The position numbers and the translations under genes are program-made. Below, in pieces: positions 44,512 to 52,060 of a stretch of DNA of 64,000 nt. The stretch's first letter is position 1, and the number at the start of each line of letters is the position of its first letter. The notes under the pieces are model-generated. The model ran no database searches. It worked only from the letters and a program-made list of their open reading frames with translations, and had not been told where the DNA came from. Origin of the DNA: an uncultured Alphaproteobacteria bacterium (GTDB taxonomy: Bacteria > Pseudomonadota > Alphaproteobacteria > HIMB59 > GCA-002718135); NCBI GenBank assembly GCA_902570155.1, contig CACFXU010000003.1, positions 86,181 through 150,180 on the forward strand, read 5' to 3'.

Positions 44512-45362
44512 TTAATATTTTTCCAAGAATATTCTGGTTTAAATCCTAAAATTTTTTTAGCTTTATCATTACTTAGCAATGTTTTATTTTTTCCAATTTC
44601 ACCTTTAATTTGAATATTTGGAAATACTTTATCAAGAAGAGATTTATTATCTTCTTCCATAACAGTATCATCAGCAGCTATAATAAAATTCTCAGCACCT
44701 TTTAATTTACTTTCCATTGCTAATAAACAAGCTTGAGCTACATCTCTAGCGTCAATATATCCCCAAAAATTCCATTTTCTTAAAAACGGATCTTTTTGGA
44801 ATGATTGAAATTGTTTGTAATCTTTCTCTTCCATTATATTTGAGTAACGAAGTCCAAATATTTTCATTTCAGGATTTCTCCTGCAATATTGTCTAGCCAT
44901 TTCTTCACCTATTACCTTTGATAAGGAATAGCTAGATTCAGGACGAGGATAATATTCTTCATCAACTGGGACATATGGCGGATATGTGTCAAAAGGTAAA
45001 CCAAGAACAGTTTCACTTGAAGCCCATACAATATTATTTATTTTTAAAACTTTAGCTGCCTGAAAAATATTGTAAGTACTCAGAGTATTCATTCTAAAAG
45101 TTTTATGATTGGTTTCTAAACCTGGAGCAGGAATAGCTGCTTGATGAATAATTGCATCAATTCCATTAATACGGTCATCTATTTCAGATACAGACTCCAT
45201 TGCATCACCAAAATTTTCTAAATTAACTTTAGAAAAAGGGACATTCAATTCTGAATTGTGAGCTAAATCTACATTAAACACATTATAGTTTTTTTTTAAT
45301 AGTAAATTGATTGTTGCTCTTCCCGCTTTACCCGAACCACCTGTAACTAATATATTTTTCAT
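44508..45362 (-). CDS. NAD-dependent epimerase/dehydratase (extended SDR)
   Basis: A 284-residue Rossmann protein: VTGGSGKAGRATINLL at the N-terminus, HQAAIPAPG, and the catalytic Y-x-x-x-K motif SSYSLSKVIGEE. It resembles uronate dehydrogenases and UDP-sugar epimerases; the substrate is uncertain. Convergent with the GH32/43-like gene by a 4-base overlap. Its place in the carbohydrate region supports a sugar substrate. Confidence 0.87.
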   Translation of the reverse strand: MKNILVTGGSGKAGRATINLLLKKNYNVFNVDLAHNSELNVPFSKVNLENFGDAMESVSEIDDRINGIDAIIHQAAIPAPGLETNHKTFRMNTLSTYNIFQAAKVLKINNIVWASSETVLGLPFDTYPPYVPVDEEYYPRPESSYSLSKVIGEEMARQYCRRNPEMKIFGLRYSNIMEEKDYKQFQSFQKDPFLRKWNFWGYIDARDVAQACLLAMESKLKGAENFIIAADDTVMEEDNKSLLDKVFPNIQIKGEIGKNKTLLSNDKAKKILGFKPEYSWKNIN

Positions 45363-45436
45363 TTTAAATTACTTTAATAATTTTTTTATAAAGAATCATT
45401 AATAATTTGATAAATATTTTTAAAAAGGAGATTTTT

Positions 45437-45868
45437 ATGGCTGAATATATTCTTGAAGCTGGAGGAACAATGGCATTTACATTCCATGTTTTATTCATGC
45501 TTTTTAATTTATTTATTATTTATCAGTTTTATTTTAATGACAAATTTTTTAATGAATTAGGTTTTTCCAATGAGGAGCCTAAATTAGTATTTAGAGGTCC
45601 TTTAGGTGCAGTTTTTTTAACAATGTTATTAATGTCTATATTGTTAACTTTTGATGTTACAGGAAATACTTACGATGAAAATGTAGTACAATATAAATTT
45701 TGGTACTCATTCTTATTTATGCTTATGGCAATAGCTTTAATTAGCTCTGTTGTTAGATATTTTAATCTTGTAAACAACTACGGTATAACCCCTAATATTA
45801 GAGGTGTAATGTTTCCATTAGTTGGACTGATTTTAATTATTCTTAGAACGATGTTTGAGGCTTATTAA
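45437..45868 (+). CDS. Small membrane protein of unknown function (4 TM)
   Basis: A 143-residue protein starting at ATG 45437, set by the AAGGAGA site 7 bases upstream; the TTG at 45407 gives a longer frame without such a site. Four hydrophobic helices; a polar loop after helix 1 (NDKFFNELGFSNEEPKLVFRG). It ends at a strong terminator. No family recognised. Confidence 0.65.
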   Translation: MAEYILEAGGTMAFTFHVLFMLFNLFIIYQFYFNDKFFNELGFSNEEPKLVFRGPLGAVFLTMLLMSILLTFDVTGNTYDENVVQYKFWYSFLFMLMAIALISSVVRYFNLVNNYGITPNIRGVMFPLVGLILIILRTMFEAY

Positions 45869-45878
45869 TATTGATTAG

Positions 45879-45904
45879 CAAGCGGTGTAATAGCCGCTTG
45901 TTTT
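45879..45904 (+). terminator. Rho-independent terminator
   Basis: CAAGCGG (45879-45885) and CCGCTTG (45894-45900) form a 7-bp stem with an 8-base loop, followed by TTTT. It ends the plus-strand membrane-protein gene and overlaps the stop region of the convergent gene. Confidence 0.8.
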
Positions 45905-46295
45905 AATTAAAATAACTTCTAATCTTTTTTCTTGATGCAAAATGTAAGATTAATGAAACTATAAATAAGAAAAAAACAAAATAGTATTCTCTAAATTCAA
46001 CTTGACTGGTGTAGAAAACAAATAAACAACAAATTGTTAAAGATTTAATATAAATTTCTAAAAACTGAATAGGATAAAGTTTTTCTGATTGGAAGAAAAG
46101 ATATCTAAAACCAAAGTATGCAAAAGTTAGAAAAACAGCTAATCTGACTGAAGTAATCCTATGATATGGTACTTCTTGTTTTTCAACTATAGTGAATGGA
46201 AAATAGATAGTTACACCCATAATCTCTGCAATTATAAATGCTAATGCCCATATGCTTAATAAACCAATGATAAATTTCGCTAATGTTCTTACCAT
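45903..46295 (-). CDS. Small membrane protein of unknown function (4 TM)
   Basis: A 130-residue protein with four predicted helices and a cationic C-terminus (ASRKKIRSYF). No family recognised. Converges on the plus-strand membrane-protein gene across the terminator. Confidence 0.6.
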   Translation of the reverse strand: MVRTLAKFIIGLLSIWALAFIIAEIMGVTIYFPFTIVEKQEVPYHRITSVRLAVFLTFAYFGFRYLFFQSEKLYPIQFLEIYIKSLTICCLFVFYTSQVEFREYYFVFFLFIVSLILHFASRKKIRSYFN

Positions 46296-46406
46296 AATTA
46301 AATTTATGGTCTTTTTTTTACAAGGGTTTTGACCGACCTATTTATATATTCTAACTAAATTTTGATAAAAAATACATAAATATTGATTTGATTGCAGAAA
46401 ACGAAG

Positions 46407-46808
46407 TTATTTTTTATCAAAGTTATCTTTAATTGGTGAAAAATATAAAAGAATTAAAATTGCTCCACTAATCAATCCACCAATTTGATCAAGCATACCA
46501 CTAAAAGCAGTATAAATAACAGAACCACTAAAATAATTTAGAACTAGGCCAGCTACTACTAAAAATAAATACAATGGTTTGCCGTAAGAGATAAATCTAT
46601 AAAGTAAATTTAAAGTAAATAGATATAGAAAGAATAAACTAATAGATACTATTCGAGAAAAATTTTCAAAATTAGATAATAATCCATCATTTAAATTTTC
46701 ATAAATATTAGAAATTTCTGATGGTTGATACATAGATGATATAACCATTAAAATTATAACAATAAAATCTGCTAGGATTAAATTTTTAAAAATCTTTTCA
46801 ATTTCCAT
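46407..46808 (-). CDS. Small membrane protein of unknown function (4 TM)
   Basis: A 133-residue protein with four hydrophobic helices (a 20-residue first helix after MEIEKIFKNLILADF) and a charged C-terminus. Possibly related to DUF4386-like proteins, but I cannot confirm this. Its 111-base distance from the next downstream gene suggests separate expression. Confidence 0.6.
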   Translation of the reverse strand: MEIEKIFKNLILADFIVIILMVISSMYQPSEISNIYENLNDGLLSNFENFSRIVSISLFFLYLFTLNLLYRFISYGKPLYLFLVVAGLVLNYFSGSVIYTAFSGMLDQIGGLISGAILILLYFSPIKDNFDKK

Positions 46809-46918
46809 AATAAATATAAATTCAAATAAATATGGTATTTAACTTAGATATCTAGTTTGAATATTACAATAAGATTATGAAATCTATTTAAAAATAAATT
46901 AGATATTAAAAATTATAT

Positions 46919-47281
46919 TTACCACATTGAATGGATAATATCTGAACTATTAATTTTTACTAAATTCTCACATTTACTTTCAAAATCACTAAAATCATCT
47001 CTAAAAGTTGCTCCATTATTTTGTGCTTGCTCAAAATGATTATCTATTCCTGCTTGATTTTCATAAACCTCTGTTAGGATCAGAGACATATTGCCTGTTT
47101 TATCTCCATCTTTAAATTCAGGGCCTATAGACCAATTTAACATTAGAAGTGCTTTATCACCTTCCTTTGTATGTGTTTCCTTCATCCATTTTGTATGATC
47201 TTCTGCAATTCTTTTTGCAATATCATTAAGTTCAGGTTTAAAAATCCATAAATACTGAAGTTGTTTTTTATTTTGAAACAT
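46919..47281 (-). CDS. Small alpha/beta-barrel hypothetical protein (120 aa)
   Basis: A 120-residue protein with strand-helix-strand pattern (QLQYLWIFKPELNDIAKRIA, ALLMLNWSIGPEF, SLILTEVYENQAGIDNHF) like ABM/EthD-type dimeric proteins. AAGGAGG lies 5 bases before the ATG. It is 55 bases downstream of the transglutaminase-like gene on the same strand and could be in its operon. Confidence 0.65.
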   Translation of the reverse strand: MFQNKKQLQYLWIFKPELNDIAKRIAEDHTKWMKETHTKEGDKALLMLNWSIGPEFKDGDKTGNMSLILTEVYENQAGIDNHFEQAQNNGATFRDDFSDFESKCENLVKINSSDIIHSMW

Positions 47282-47336
47282 ATTTCCTCCTTTTTAAAAA
47301 TAATACTAGTAAGAAAAGAAAAATATTTCAAACAAA

Positions 47337-48176
47337 TTATTGTTGAGAATTATTTTCCAATGTTTGTACATGAATATCTAAGTTTTCTATCACAGCATCA
47401 TTATTAATATTTCCATAAAAAACACCCTTAATAGGTGATGCGTAACTTGCATCAAGTCCACAAGAAACACGTATGTATCTTTCATCTGGACTGCACTTAT
47501 TTGTAGGATCAAATCCCACCCAACCTAAGTCATTTATATAAAATTCTGCCCACGCATGTGTAGATTGAAATTCTGAAGAATGGGAATTGTTATGCATATA
47601 ACCATTTACGTATCTAGCAGGTATTCCTAAAGTTTTTGCTGCGGCAATCATAATATGTGCTTGATCCTGACAGACTCCTTTTTTCTGATTAAATGCTTCA
47701 ATGGCTGTTGTTTGATTATTTGTCGTTAAAGGTTTGTATTCAATTTTTTCAGCTACTAAATTCATCAGATTATGAGATATTTCTAGATTTTCATTTTCAT
47801 TAAAACCATTTTTAGCCTCAATAGCTAAATTTTTTATATCCACATTTGCTTTTGTTAAATTTGATTCTCTTAAGTAAACTAAAGGATCTATTTTATCAGA
47901 AGCACTCTGGTAAATTCCTTTTGTATCAAATGTTTCAACTTTTCCAAGAACTGTAAATTGTATTTTTTTCACCTTGTTTGTATTTGTAAAACTTTGAATA
48001 TTATTAGCCTCACCATCCTGATAAATTTTTGATTTTTTGGCTGAATCATTATGGACATTCCACTCTAAAATTTTAAGACCGTTATATTCTGAAGGATGAA
48101 GTTTAGTGGTTTGAATTAATCCCGCAACTGGATTTTTATATTCATACTTAGTTGTGTGTTCGATTATTAGTTCCAT
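47337..48176 (-). CDS. Transglutaminase-like protein with bacterial N-terminal domain
   Basis: A 279-residue protein from the Met at 48176, chosen because it follows the alpha-E stop by one base. An N-terminal beta domain (IIEHTTKYEYKNPV..., about 1-110) leads to a transglutaminase-like papain-fold core with Cys169 (GVCQDQAH), His207 (STHAWAEF) and Asp223 (GFDPTN). It likely hydrolyses or ligates a peptide or isopeptide bond. It forms a conserved trio with the ATP-grasp and alpha-E genes; in that context a peptide-modifying or peptide-recycling role has been proposed. Confidence 0.9.
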   Translation of the reverse strand: MELIIEHTTKYEYKNPVAGLIQTTKLHPSEYNGLKILEWNVHNDSAKKSKIYQDGEANNIQSFTNTNKVKKIQFTVLGKVETFDTKGIYQSASDKIDPLVYLRESNLTKANVDIKNLAIEAKNGFNENENLEISHNLMNLVAEKIEYKPLTTNNQTTAIEAFNQKKGVCQDQAHIMIAAAKTLGIPARYVNGYMHNNSHSSEFQSTHAWAEFYINDLGWVGFDPTNKCSPDERYIRVSCGLDASYASPIKGVFYGNINNDAVIENLDIHVQTLENNSQQ

Positions 48177-48177
48177 A

Positions 48178-49113
48178 TTAATTAAAAAACTCCTTATGTA
48201 TTTCGTTATCAACACTAGATATTTTTCTAATAAATTGTGTTACAAATTGATGAAGTCCATATTCAACAATAGTTTCTATTTTTTCTTCTTGAATTTTAGT
48301 ATTTAGATCTTTTAAATTATTATAAATTCTTCCAACTTTTTCTGGACTGCATGTTAGGTTAGTTAAATGTTTAACAATATTCTGAATACAAAAACTTAAA
48401 GATCTAGGGCAATTATTATTTAAAACTAAAAAGTCAGCAATTTTAGTTGCGGTAATATTACCATCGTATGCCCATCTAAAAGCTCTAAAAGAAGATAAAG
48501 AGCGAAGCAATATACTCCATTGCATATTATCGATATTACCACCTACATATTGAGGCTTAGGTAATAAAACAAAATATTTTACATCTAATAATCTGGCAGA
48601 ATTATCAGCCCTCTCAATAAATAAACCAAGAAAAAGAAAATTATAACCATCATTTCTAAGCAAAGAACTTAATGATCCTCTAAATAAGTTTACTTGTTCT
48701 ATTGTCCACTCTGTCAGATCAGGTAAATCAGATTTTGTAAATTTTTGCTCTTTTAATTTTAGTATCTCTTGATAAGTTTTATTAATTGCTAACCAAGACT
48801 CAGGGGTGAAGGAAGTTCTAACTACTAATGCGTTATTTCGTGCATTAAGAATACAATTGTAAACAGATGAAGGATTACTTTCATCAAAAAATAAATAATC
48901 TTCTACATGTTTCTGCACAATTGTATCATATTTATTTTTATATCCCTCAATTGCTCCAGCAGCAGATAAAACTGATTCCCATTCATTATTATAACCACTT
49001 GGATTTGGAAAAAGAGACATTCTATAACCAACATCCAAAAGCCTGGCTGTAGTTTCAGCTCTTTCCATATAACGACTAATCCAATATAGATATTCAGCAG
49101 TTCTACTTAACAT
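48178..49113 (-). CDS. Alpha-E domain protein (DUF403)
   Basis: A 311-residue all-helical protein with the alpha-E signature LSRTAEYLYWISRYMERAETTARLLDVGYRM and a second helix with LFIERADNSARLLDVKYF. It has no known activity on its own; genomic studies pair it with circularly permuted ATP-grasp enzymes and transglutaminases. It lies between those two genes here, with a 9-base and a 1-base gap. Confidence 0.95.
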   Translation of the reverse strand: MLSRTAEYLYWISRYMERAETTARLLDVGYRMSLFPNPSGYNNEWESVLSAAGAIEGYKNKYDTIVQKHVEDYLFFDESNPSSVYNCILNARNNALVVRTSFTPESWLAINKTYQEILKLKEQKFTKSDLPDLTEWTIEQVNLFRGSLSSLLRNDGYNFLFLGLFIERADNSARLLDVKYFVLLPKPQYVGGNIDNMQWSILLRSLSSFRAFRWAYDGNITATKIADFLVLNNNCPRSLSFCIQNIVKHLTNLTCSPEKVGRIYNNLKDLNTKIQEEKIETIVEYGLHQFVTQFIRKISSVDNEIHKEFFN

Positions 49114-49122
49114 TTTTATTCC

Positions 49123-50532
49123 TCATTCAGCCAAAACCCATGTGTCTTTCACACCGCCTCCTTGGCTAGAATTTACAACAAACGAACCTTCATTCATTGC
49201 AACTCTAGTTAAACCACCAGAACTTAATTGAGCTTGCTCTCCAATTAAACAAAATGGACGTAAATCAACCCTTCTTCCCTCAACTTGATTTTTGATAAGT
49301 GTTGGTGAAAATGAAAGATCAAGTAAAGGTTGAGCTATATATCCTTTTGGATTTGTTGAGAGTTTTGTTTTAAATTCATCTATAGAGGATTTAGAAGATT
49401 TTGGACCTATTAACATCCCATAACCTCCAGATCCATCAACCTCTTTTACGACAAGTTCATTTATATTATCTAAAACATATTTTAATTCTTGTTCCTTTTC
49501 GCAATTCCATGTTTCAACATTATCTAAGATTGGTTGTTCGCCTAAATAAAATTTGATCATCTCAGGTACATAAATGTAAATTGCTTTATCATCAGCTATA
49601 CCTGCTCCAGGAGCTGAACAGATATTGACACCACCTGTTCTATAAACATCCATAATTCCTGGAATACCAATTACAGATTGAGGATTAAAACATAGAGGAT
49701 CTAAAAAATCATCATCTATTCTTCTGTAAACAACATCTACTCTTTTTGGACCATCAACTGTTTTCATATAAAGATATTTTCCTTCAACAAATAAATCTGT
49801 TGATTCAACCATTTCAATACCCATTTGATCTGATAAAAAACTATGTTCGTAATAAGCGCTATTTAAAGGACCAGGTGTAAGTAACACACATACTGGTTCT
49901 GGATTTTCACATTTAATAGGAGCTAAACTCATCAAGGTTTGCAAAAGTCTTGTTGGGTAGTCATCTATTGGTGTTACTCTGTTGTTATGAAATAAATCAG
50001 GAAACATTCGCATCATTATTTCTCTATTTTCTAGCATGTAAGAAACACCACTTGGTGTTCGACAATTATCTTCTAAAACAAAATAATCATTGGGACCTGT
50101 TCTTACTAAATCAATACCAATTATAGGACTATAGATATCTCTAGGAGGAGAAAAACCAAACATTGAAGGTTCAAAAGATTTTTTTTTGTAAATAATTTCT
50201 TTAGGAATTATATTAGCTTTTATTATTTCACCTTGATTATAAATATCAGCAAGAAACGCATTAAGTGCTTTAGCTCTTTGAATGACTCCTCTTTCTAATC
50301 TTAACCATTCAGTATAGGTAAATATCCTTGGAATTAAATCAAATGGAATAATTCTTTCTCTTGCAGTTTCGTTATTTGTAGAAAATGTAATTCCAATATT
50401 CCTAAAATGAGTTTCAGCTTCAGCATTCTTTTCAAGAATAACTTTTGAAGTCATTTGATCTAACCAATCATTAATATTGTTATAATGATTTCTTATAACT
50501 GATTCAGATTGATACATTTCATTAAACATCAA
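49123..50532 (-). CDS. Circularly permuted ATP-grasp enzyme (DUF404/407)
   Basis: A 469-residue protein. The N-terminal DUF404-like region (MTSKVILEKNAEAETHFRNIG) and conserved NCRTPSGVSYMLENR, VYRRIDDDFLDPL, and nucleotide-site VVKEVDGSGGYGMLIGP are typical of CP-ATP-grasp type 2 proteins. They are expected to form an amide or peptide bond at the cost of ATP. The TTG at 50532 follows AAGAGG by 8 bases, a better fit than the ATG at 50529. It is first gene of the operon, downstream of two glutamine-type riboswitches. Confidence 0.93.
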   Translation of the reverse strand: MMFNEMYQSESVIRNHYNNINDWLDQMTSKVILEKNAEAETHFRNIGITFSTNNETARERIIPFDLIPRIFTYTEWLRLERGVIQRAKALNAFLADIYNQGEIIKANIIPKEIIYKKKSFEPSMFGFSPPRDIYSPIIGIDLVRTGPNDYFVLEDNCRTPSGVSYMLENREIMMRMFPDLFHNNRVTPIDDYPTRLLQTLMSLAPIKCENPEPVCVLLTPGPLNSAYYEHSFLSDQMGIEMVESTDLFVEGKYLYMKTVDGPKRVDVVYRRIDDDFLDPLCFNPQSVIGIPGIMDVYRTGGVNICSAPGAGIADDKAIYIYVPEMIKFYLGEQPILDNVETWNCEKEQELKYVLDNINELVVKEVDGSGGYGMLIGPKSSKSSIDEFKTKLSTNPKGYIAQPLLDLSFSPTLIKNQVEGRRVDLRPFCLIGEQAQLSSGGLTRVAMNEGSFVVNSSQGGGVKDTWVLAE

Positions 50533-50587
50533 GGAGTAAACCTCTTGAGAATTGAATAGAATATCTTTTTATTATCTAACTTTTTAA

Positions 50588-50639
50588 CCATAGTTATAAC
50601 AAACCTTTCTTATCCGTTATAATTCATGCTTAGCTATGG
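50588..50639 (-). other. Long inverted-repeat structure between riboswitch and operon start
   Basis: On the minus strand CCATAG (50639-50634) and CTATGG (50593-50588) flank a second stem TTATAAC (50622-50616) / GTTATAA (50600-50594). The structure lies between the aptamers and the ATP-grasp start, where an expression platform is expected. No U-run follows, so any control would be at translation or mRNA stability. Confidence 0.6.
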
Positions 50640-50657
50640 AAATTAATAATAAGATCC

Positions 50658-50707
50658 GCGTTCCTTCAGCTTTAGCCTACTTCCGATCTGTTAATACAGA
50701 TTGAACG
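50658..50707 (-). promoter_or_regulatory. Glutamine riboswitch aptamer (glnA / Downstream-peptide type), promoter-distal copy
   Basis: On the minus strand the P1 stem CGTTC pairs with GAACG; P2 is ATCTGT/ACAGAT after the first A; the conserved core CGGAAGTAGG follows, then a P3 element GGCT-AA-AGCT and GAAGGAACGC. This is the core of the glutamine-binding aptamer known from marine cyanobacteria. It differs from the second copy in P2 and P3 by paired changes, evidence of conserved structure. Normally such aptamers control glutamine and nitrogen genes; the target here is the downstream ATP-grasp operon. Confidence 0.85.
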
Positions 50708-50723
50708 ATTTAATAACTTGCAT

Positions 50724-50774
50724 GCGTTCCTTCAACTTTCGTTTACTTCCGTTTTGAATTATTCAAAATGAACG
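50724..50774 (-). promoter_or_regulatory. Glutamine riboswitch aptamer, promoter-proximal copy
   Basis: The second aptamer, 16 bases upstream of the first: P1 CGTTC/GAACG, P2 TTTTGAA/TTCAAAA, CGGAAGTAAAC, P3 AAC/GTT around GAAA, then GAAGGAACGC. The core GTAGG is changed to GTAAA here, with matching changes in the P3 partner strand. Two aptamers in tandem can give a steeper or cooperative response to ligand. Confidence 0.8.
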
Positions 50775-50831
50775 ATGAAATTTTAATAATAAAATTTATT
50801 TATTTTTAAAAATGAATTTCATACTTATTTG

Positions 50832-50850
50832 ATATGCATTTTTTGCATAT
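50832..50850. repeat. Inverted repeat between pcs and the riboswitches
   Basis: ATATGCA (50832-50838) and TGCATAT (50844-50850) with a 5-base T loop form a 7-bp stem between the pcs stop and the riboswitches. It could be a pcs terminator without a U-run, or a protein-binding site at the riboswitch promoter. The remaining parts of the 50533-50878 gap are AT-rich spacer. Confidence 0.5.
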
Positions 50851-50878
50851 ACAAAATAATATTGAATTACTTACGGTT

Positions 50879-51586
50879 TTAATAATCTTTTATCGATCTA
50901 AGAAAACAAATATAAATAAAATAGCCCGTACAAACTAACCATATTAAAAGAACAATTGTATCATTTATAATTAAGTTTATTTCTGATTTTGTTACTAATC
51001 GCAGTGTTGTTGCTGCCCAAACAACAGTAAAAAAAATCGTTAAATTTCTAAATGATTTTACTCTTAGTGGATGAACAAACTTCCATGGAACGAATGTCAG
51101 TACTGATAGAATAATTATCACAATTAGATTTATCCATTCATTCGTATTTAATATAAAGAAATATAAAACCACAACATTCCAGACTGCAGGAAAACCTTGG
51201 AAATAATAATCATCCGTTTTCATATTAACGTTGATAAAAGTGTACAAAGAAACTCCAAATATAAGAGCAGGCATAATCATTTCAAAACCTGATGGTACCA
51301 TCTGAAACCAGTAAATCATTAAAGCTGGGTTAATAACGTAATTTAGATAATCAATAATGGAATCTAAAATAATTCCATCTAGATTTGGCGCTTTTTCTTC
51401 AACTCCAACCTTCCTAGCTAATGTTCCATCAACTCCATCTACAAGTAAGGCCATACCAAGCCATAAAAAACTACCAACTTGATCATTATTTAATATTGAT
51501 ACTAAGGCAAGAAACCCAAGTATAGCTCCAGAACCAGTGAAGGCATGCACACCCCATGCCGATATTTGATCTTTATCAACTTTCAT
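50879..51586 (-). CDS. pcs: Phosphatidylcholine synthase
   Basis: A 235-residue protein with about seven helices of the CDP-alcohol phosphatidyltransferase family. The motif D50-G-V-D53-G-x2-A57-R58 ... G71-x3-D75-x3-D79 binds Mg2+ and the CDP-alcohol. The opening WGVHAFTGSGAILGFLAL and the longer spacing inside the motif are characteristic of Pcs, which condenses choline with CDP-diacylglycerol. This one-step pathway is typical of Alphaproteobacteria. The riboswitches and ATP-grasp operon follow on the same strand. Confidence 0.9.
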   Translation of the reverse strand: MKVDKDQISAWGVHAFTGSGAILGFLALVSILNNDQVGSFLWLGMALLVDGVDGTLARKVGVEEKAPNLDGIILDSIIDYLNYVINPALMIYWFQMVPSGFEMIMPALIFGVSLYTFINVNMKTDDYYFQGFPAVWNVVVLYFFILNTNEWINLIVIIILSVLTFVPWKFVHPLRVKSFRNLTIFFTVVWAATTLRLVTKSEINLIINDTIVLLIWLVCTGYFIYICFLRSIKDY

Positions 51587-51682
51587 AAATGATGTTGGTC
51601 TTTATCATTAAAATAAAAGAAAATAAAATTTTTGAAAAAAAAAGTAGAAAAATTAAGGTTTTAAACGATTTTAAAATTAGAC

Positions 51683-52060
51683 TTATAATAAGTTTATAAT
51701 ATCACTATCTCCTTCAGCAAAATTATAATTTTTAAATTCATTTTTTGTAACCCAAGCCGAGTCTTCGTGTTCACTCAAAATAATTTCACCATTAGCATGA
51801 GAACATATAAAATAATGTAATTTCACATTTATTTTGTCATCTTGATAATTTTCTTCGCCTAATTTATTTTTAATATTTATTTCTATATTTAGTTCTTCTT
51901 TTATTTCTCTTTTAAGTGCAATTTCAAAAGATTCCCCTTCTTCCACTTTTCCACCTGGAAATTCCCAACTTAATCCCATATGTTTATTTCTATTTCTTTG
52001 CGCAATAAAATATTTATCATCTTTTATTATTATTGCTGCAACAACATCGAATTTATCCAT
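51683..52060 (-). CDS. Nudix hydrolase, MutT-like
   Basis: A 125-residue protein with a complete Nudix box: G37-x5-E43-x7-R51-E52-x2-E55-E56 (GGKVEEGESFEIALKREIKEEL). The N-terminal strand VVAAIIIKDDKYFIAQRNRNKHM and the short length suit MutT (8-oxo-dGTP diphosphatase). It overlaps the photolyase-like gene by one base, so both are probably repair genes on one transcript. Confidence 0.92.
   Translation of the reverse strand: MDKFDVVAAIIIKDDKYFIAQRNRNKHMGLSWEFPGGKVEEGESFEIALKREIKEELNIEINIKNKLGEENYQDDKINVKLHYFICSHANGEIILSEHEDSAWVTKNEFKNYNFAEGDSDIINLL

Noticed and set aside
50610..50630. Five-codon frame MNYNG downstream of the riboswitches, as a Downstream-peptide reading frame
   Set aside because: Known Downstream-peptide frames are longer; five codons inside a hairpin are expected by chance.
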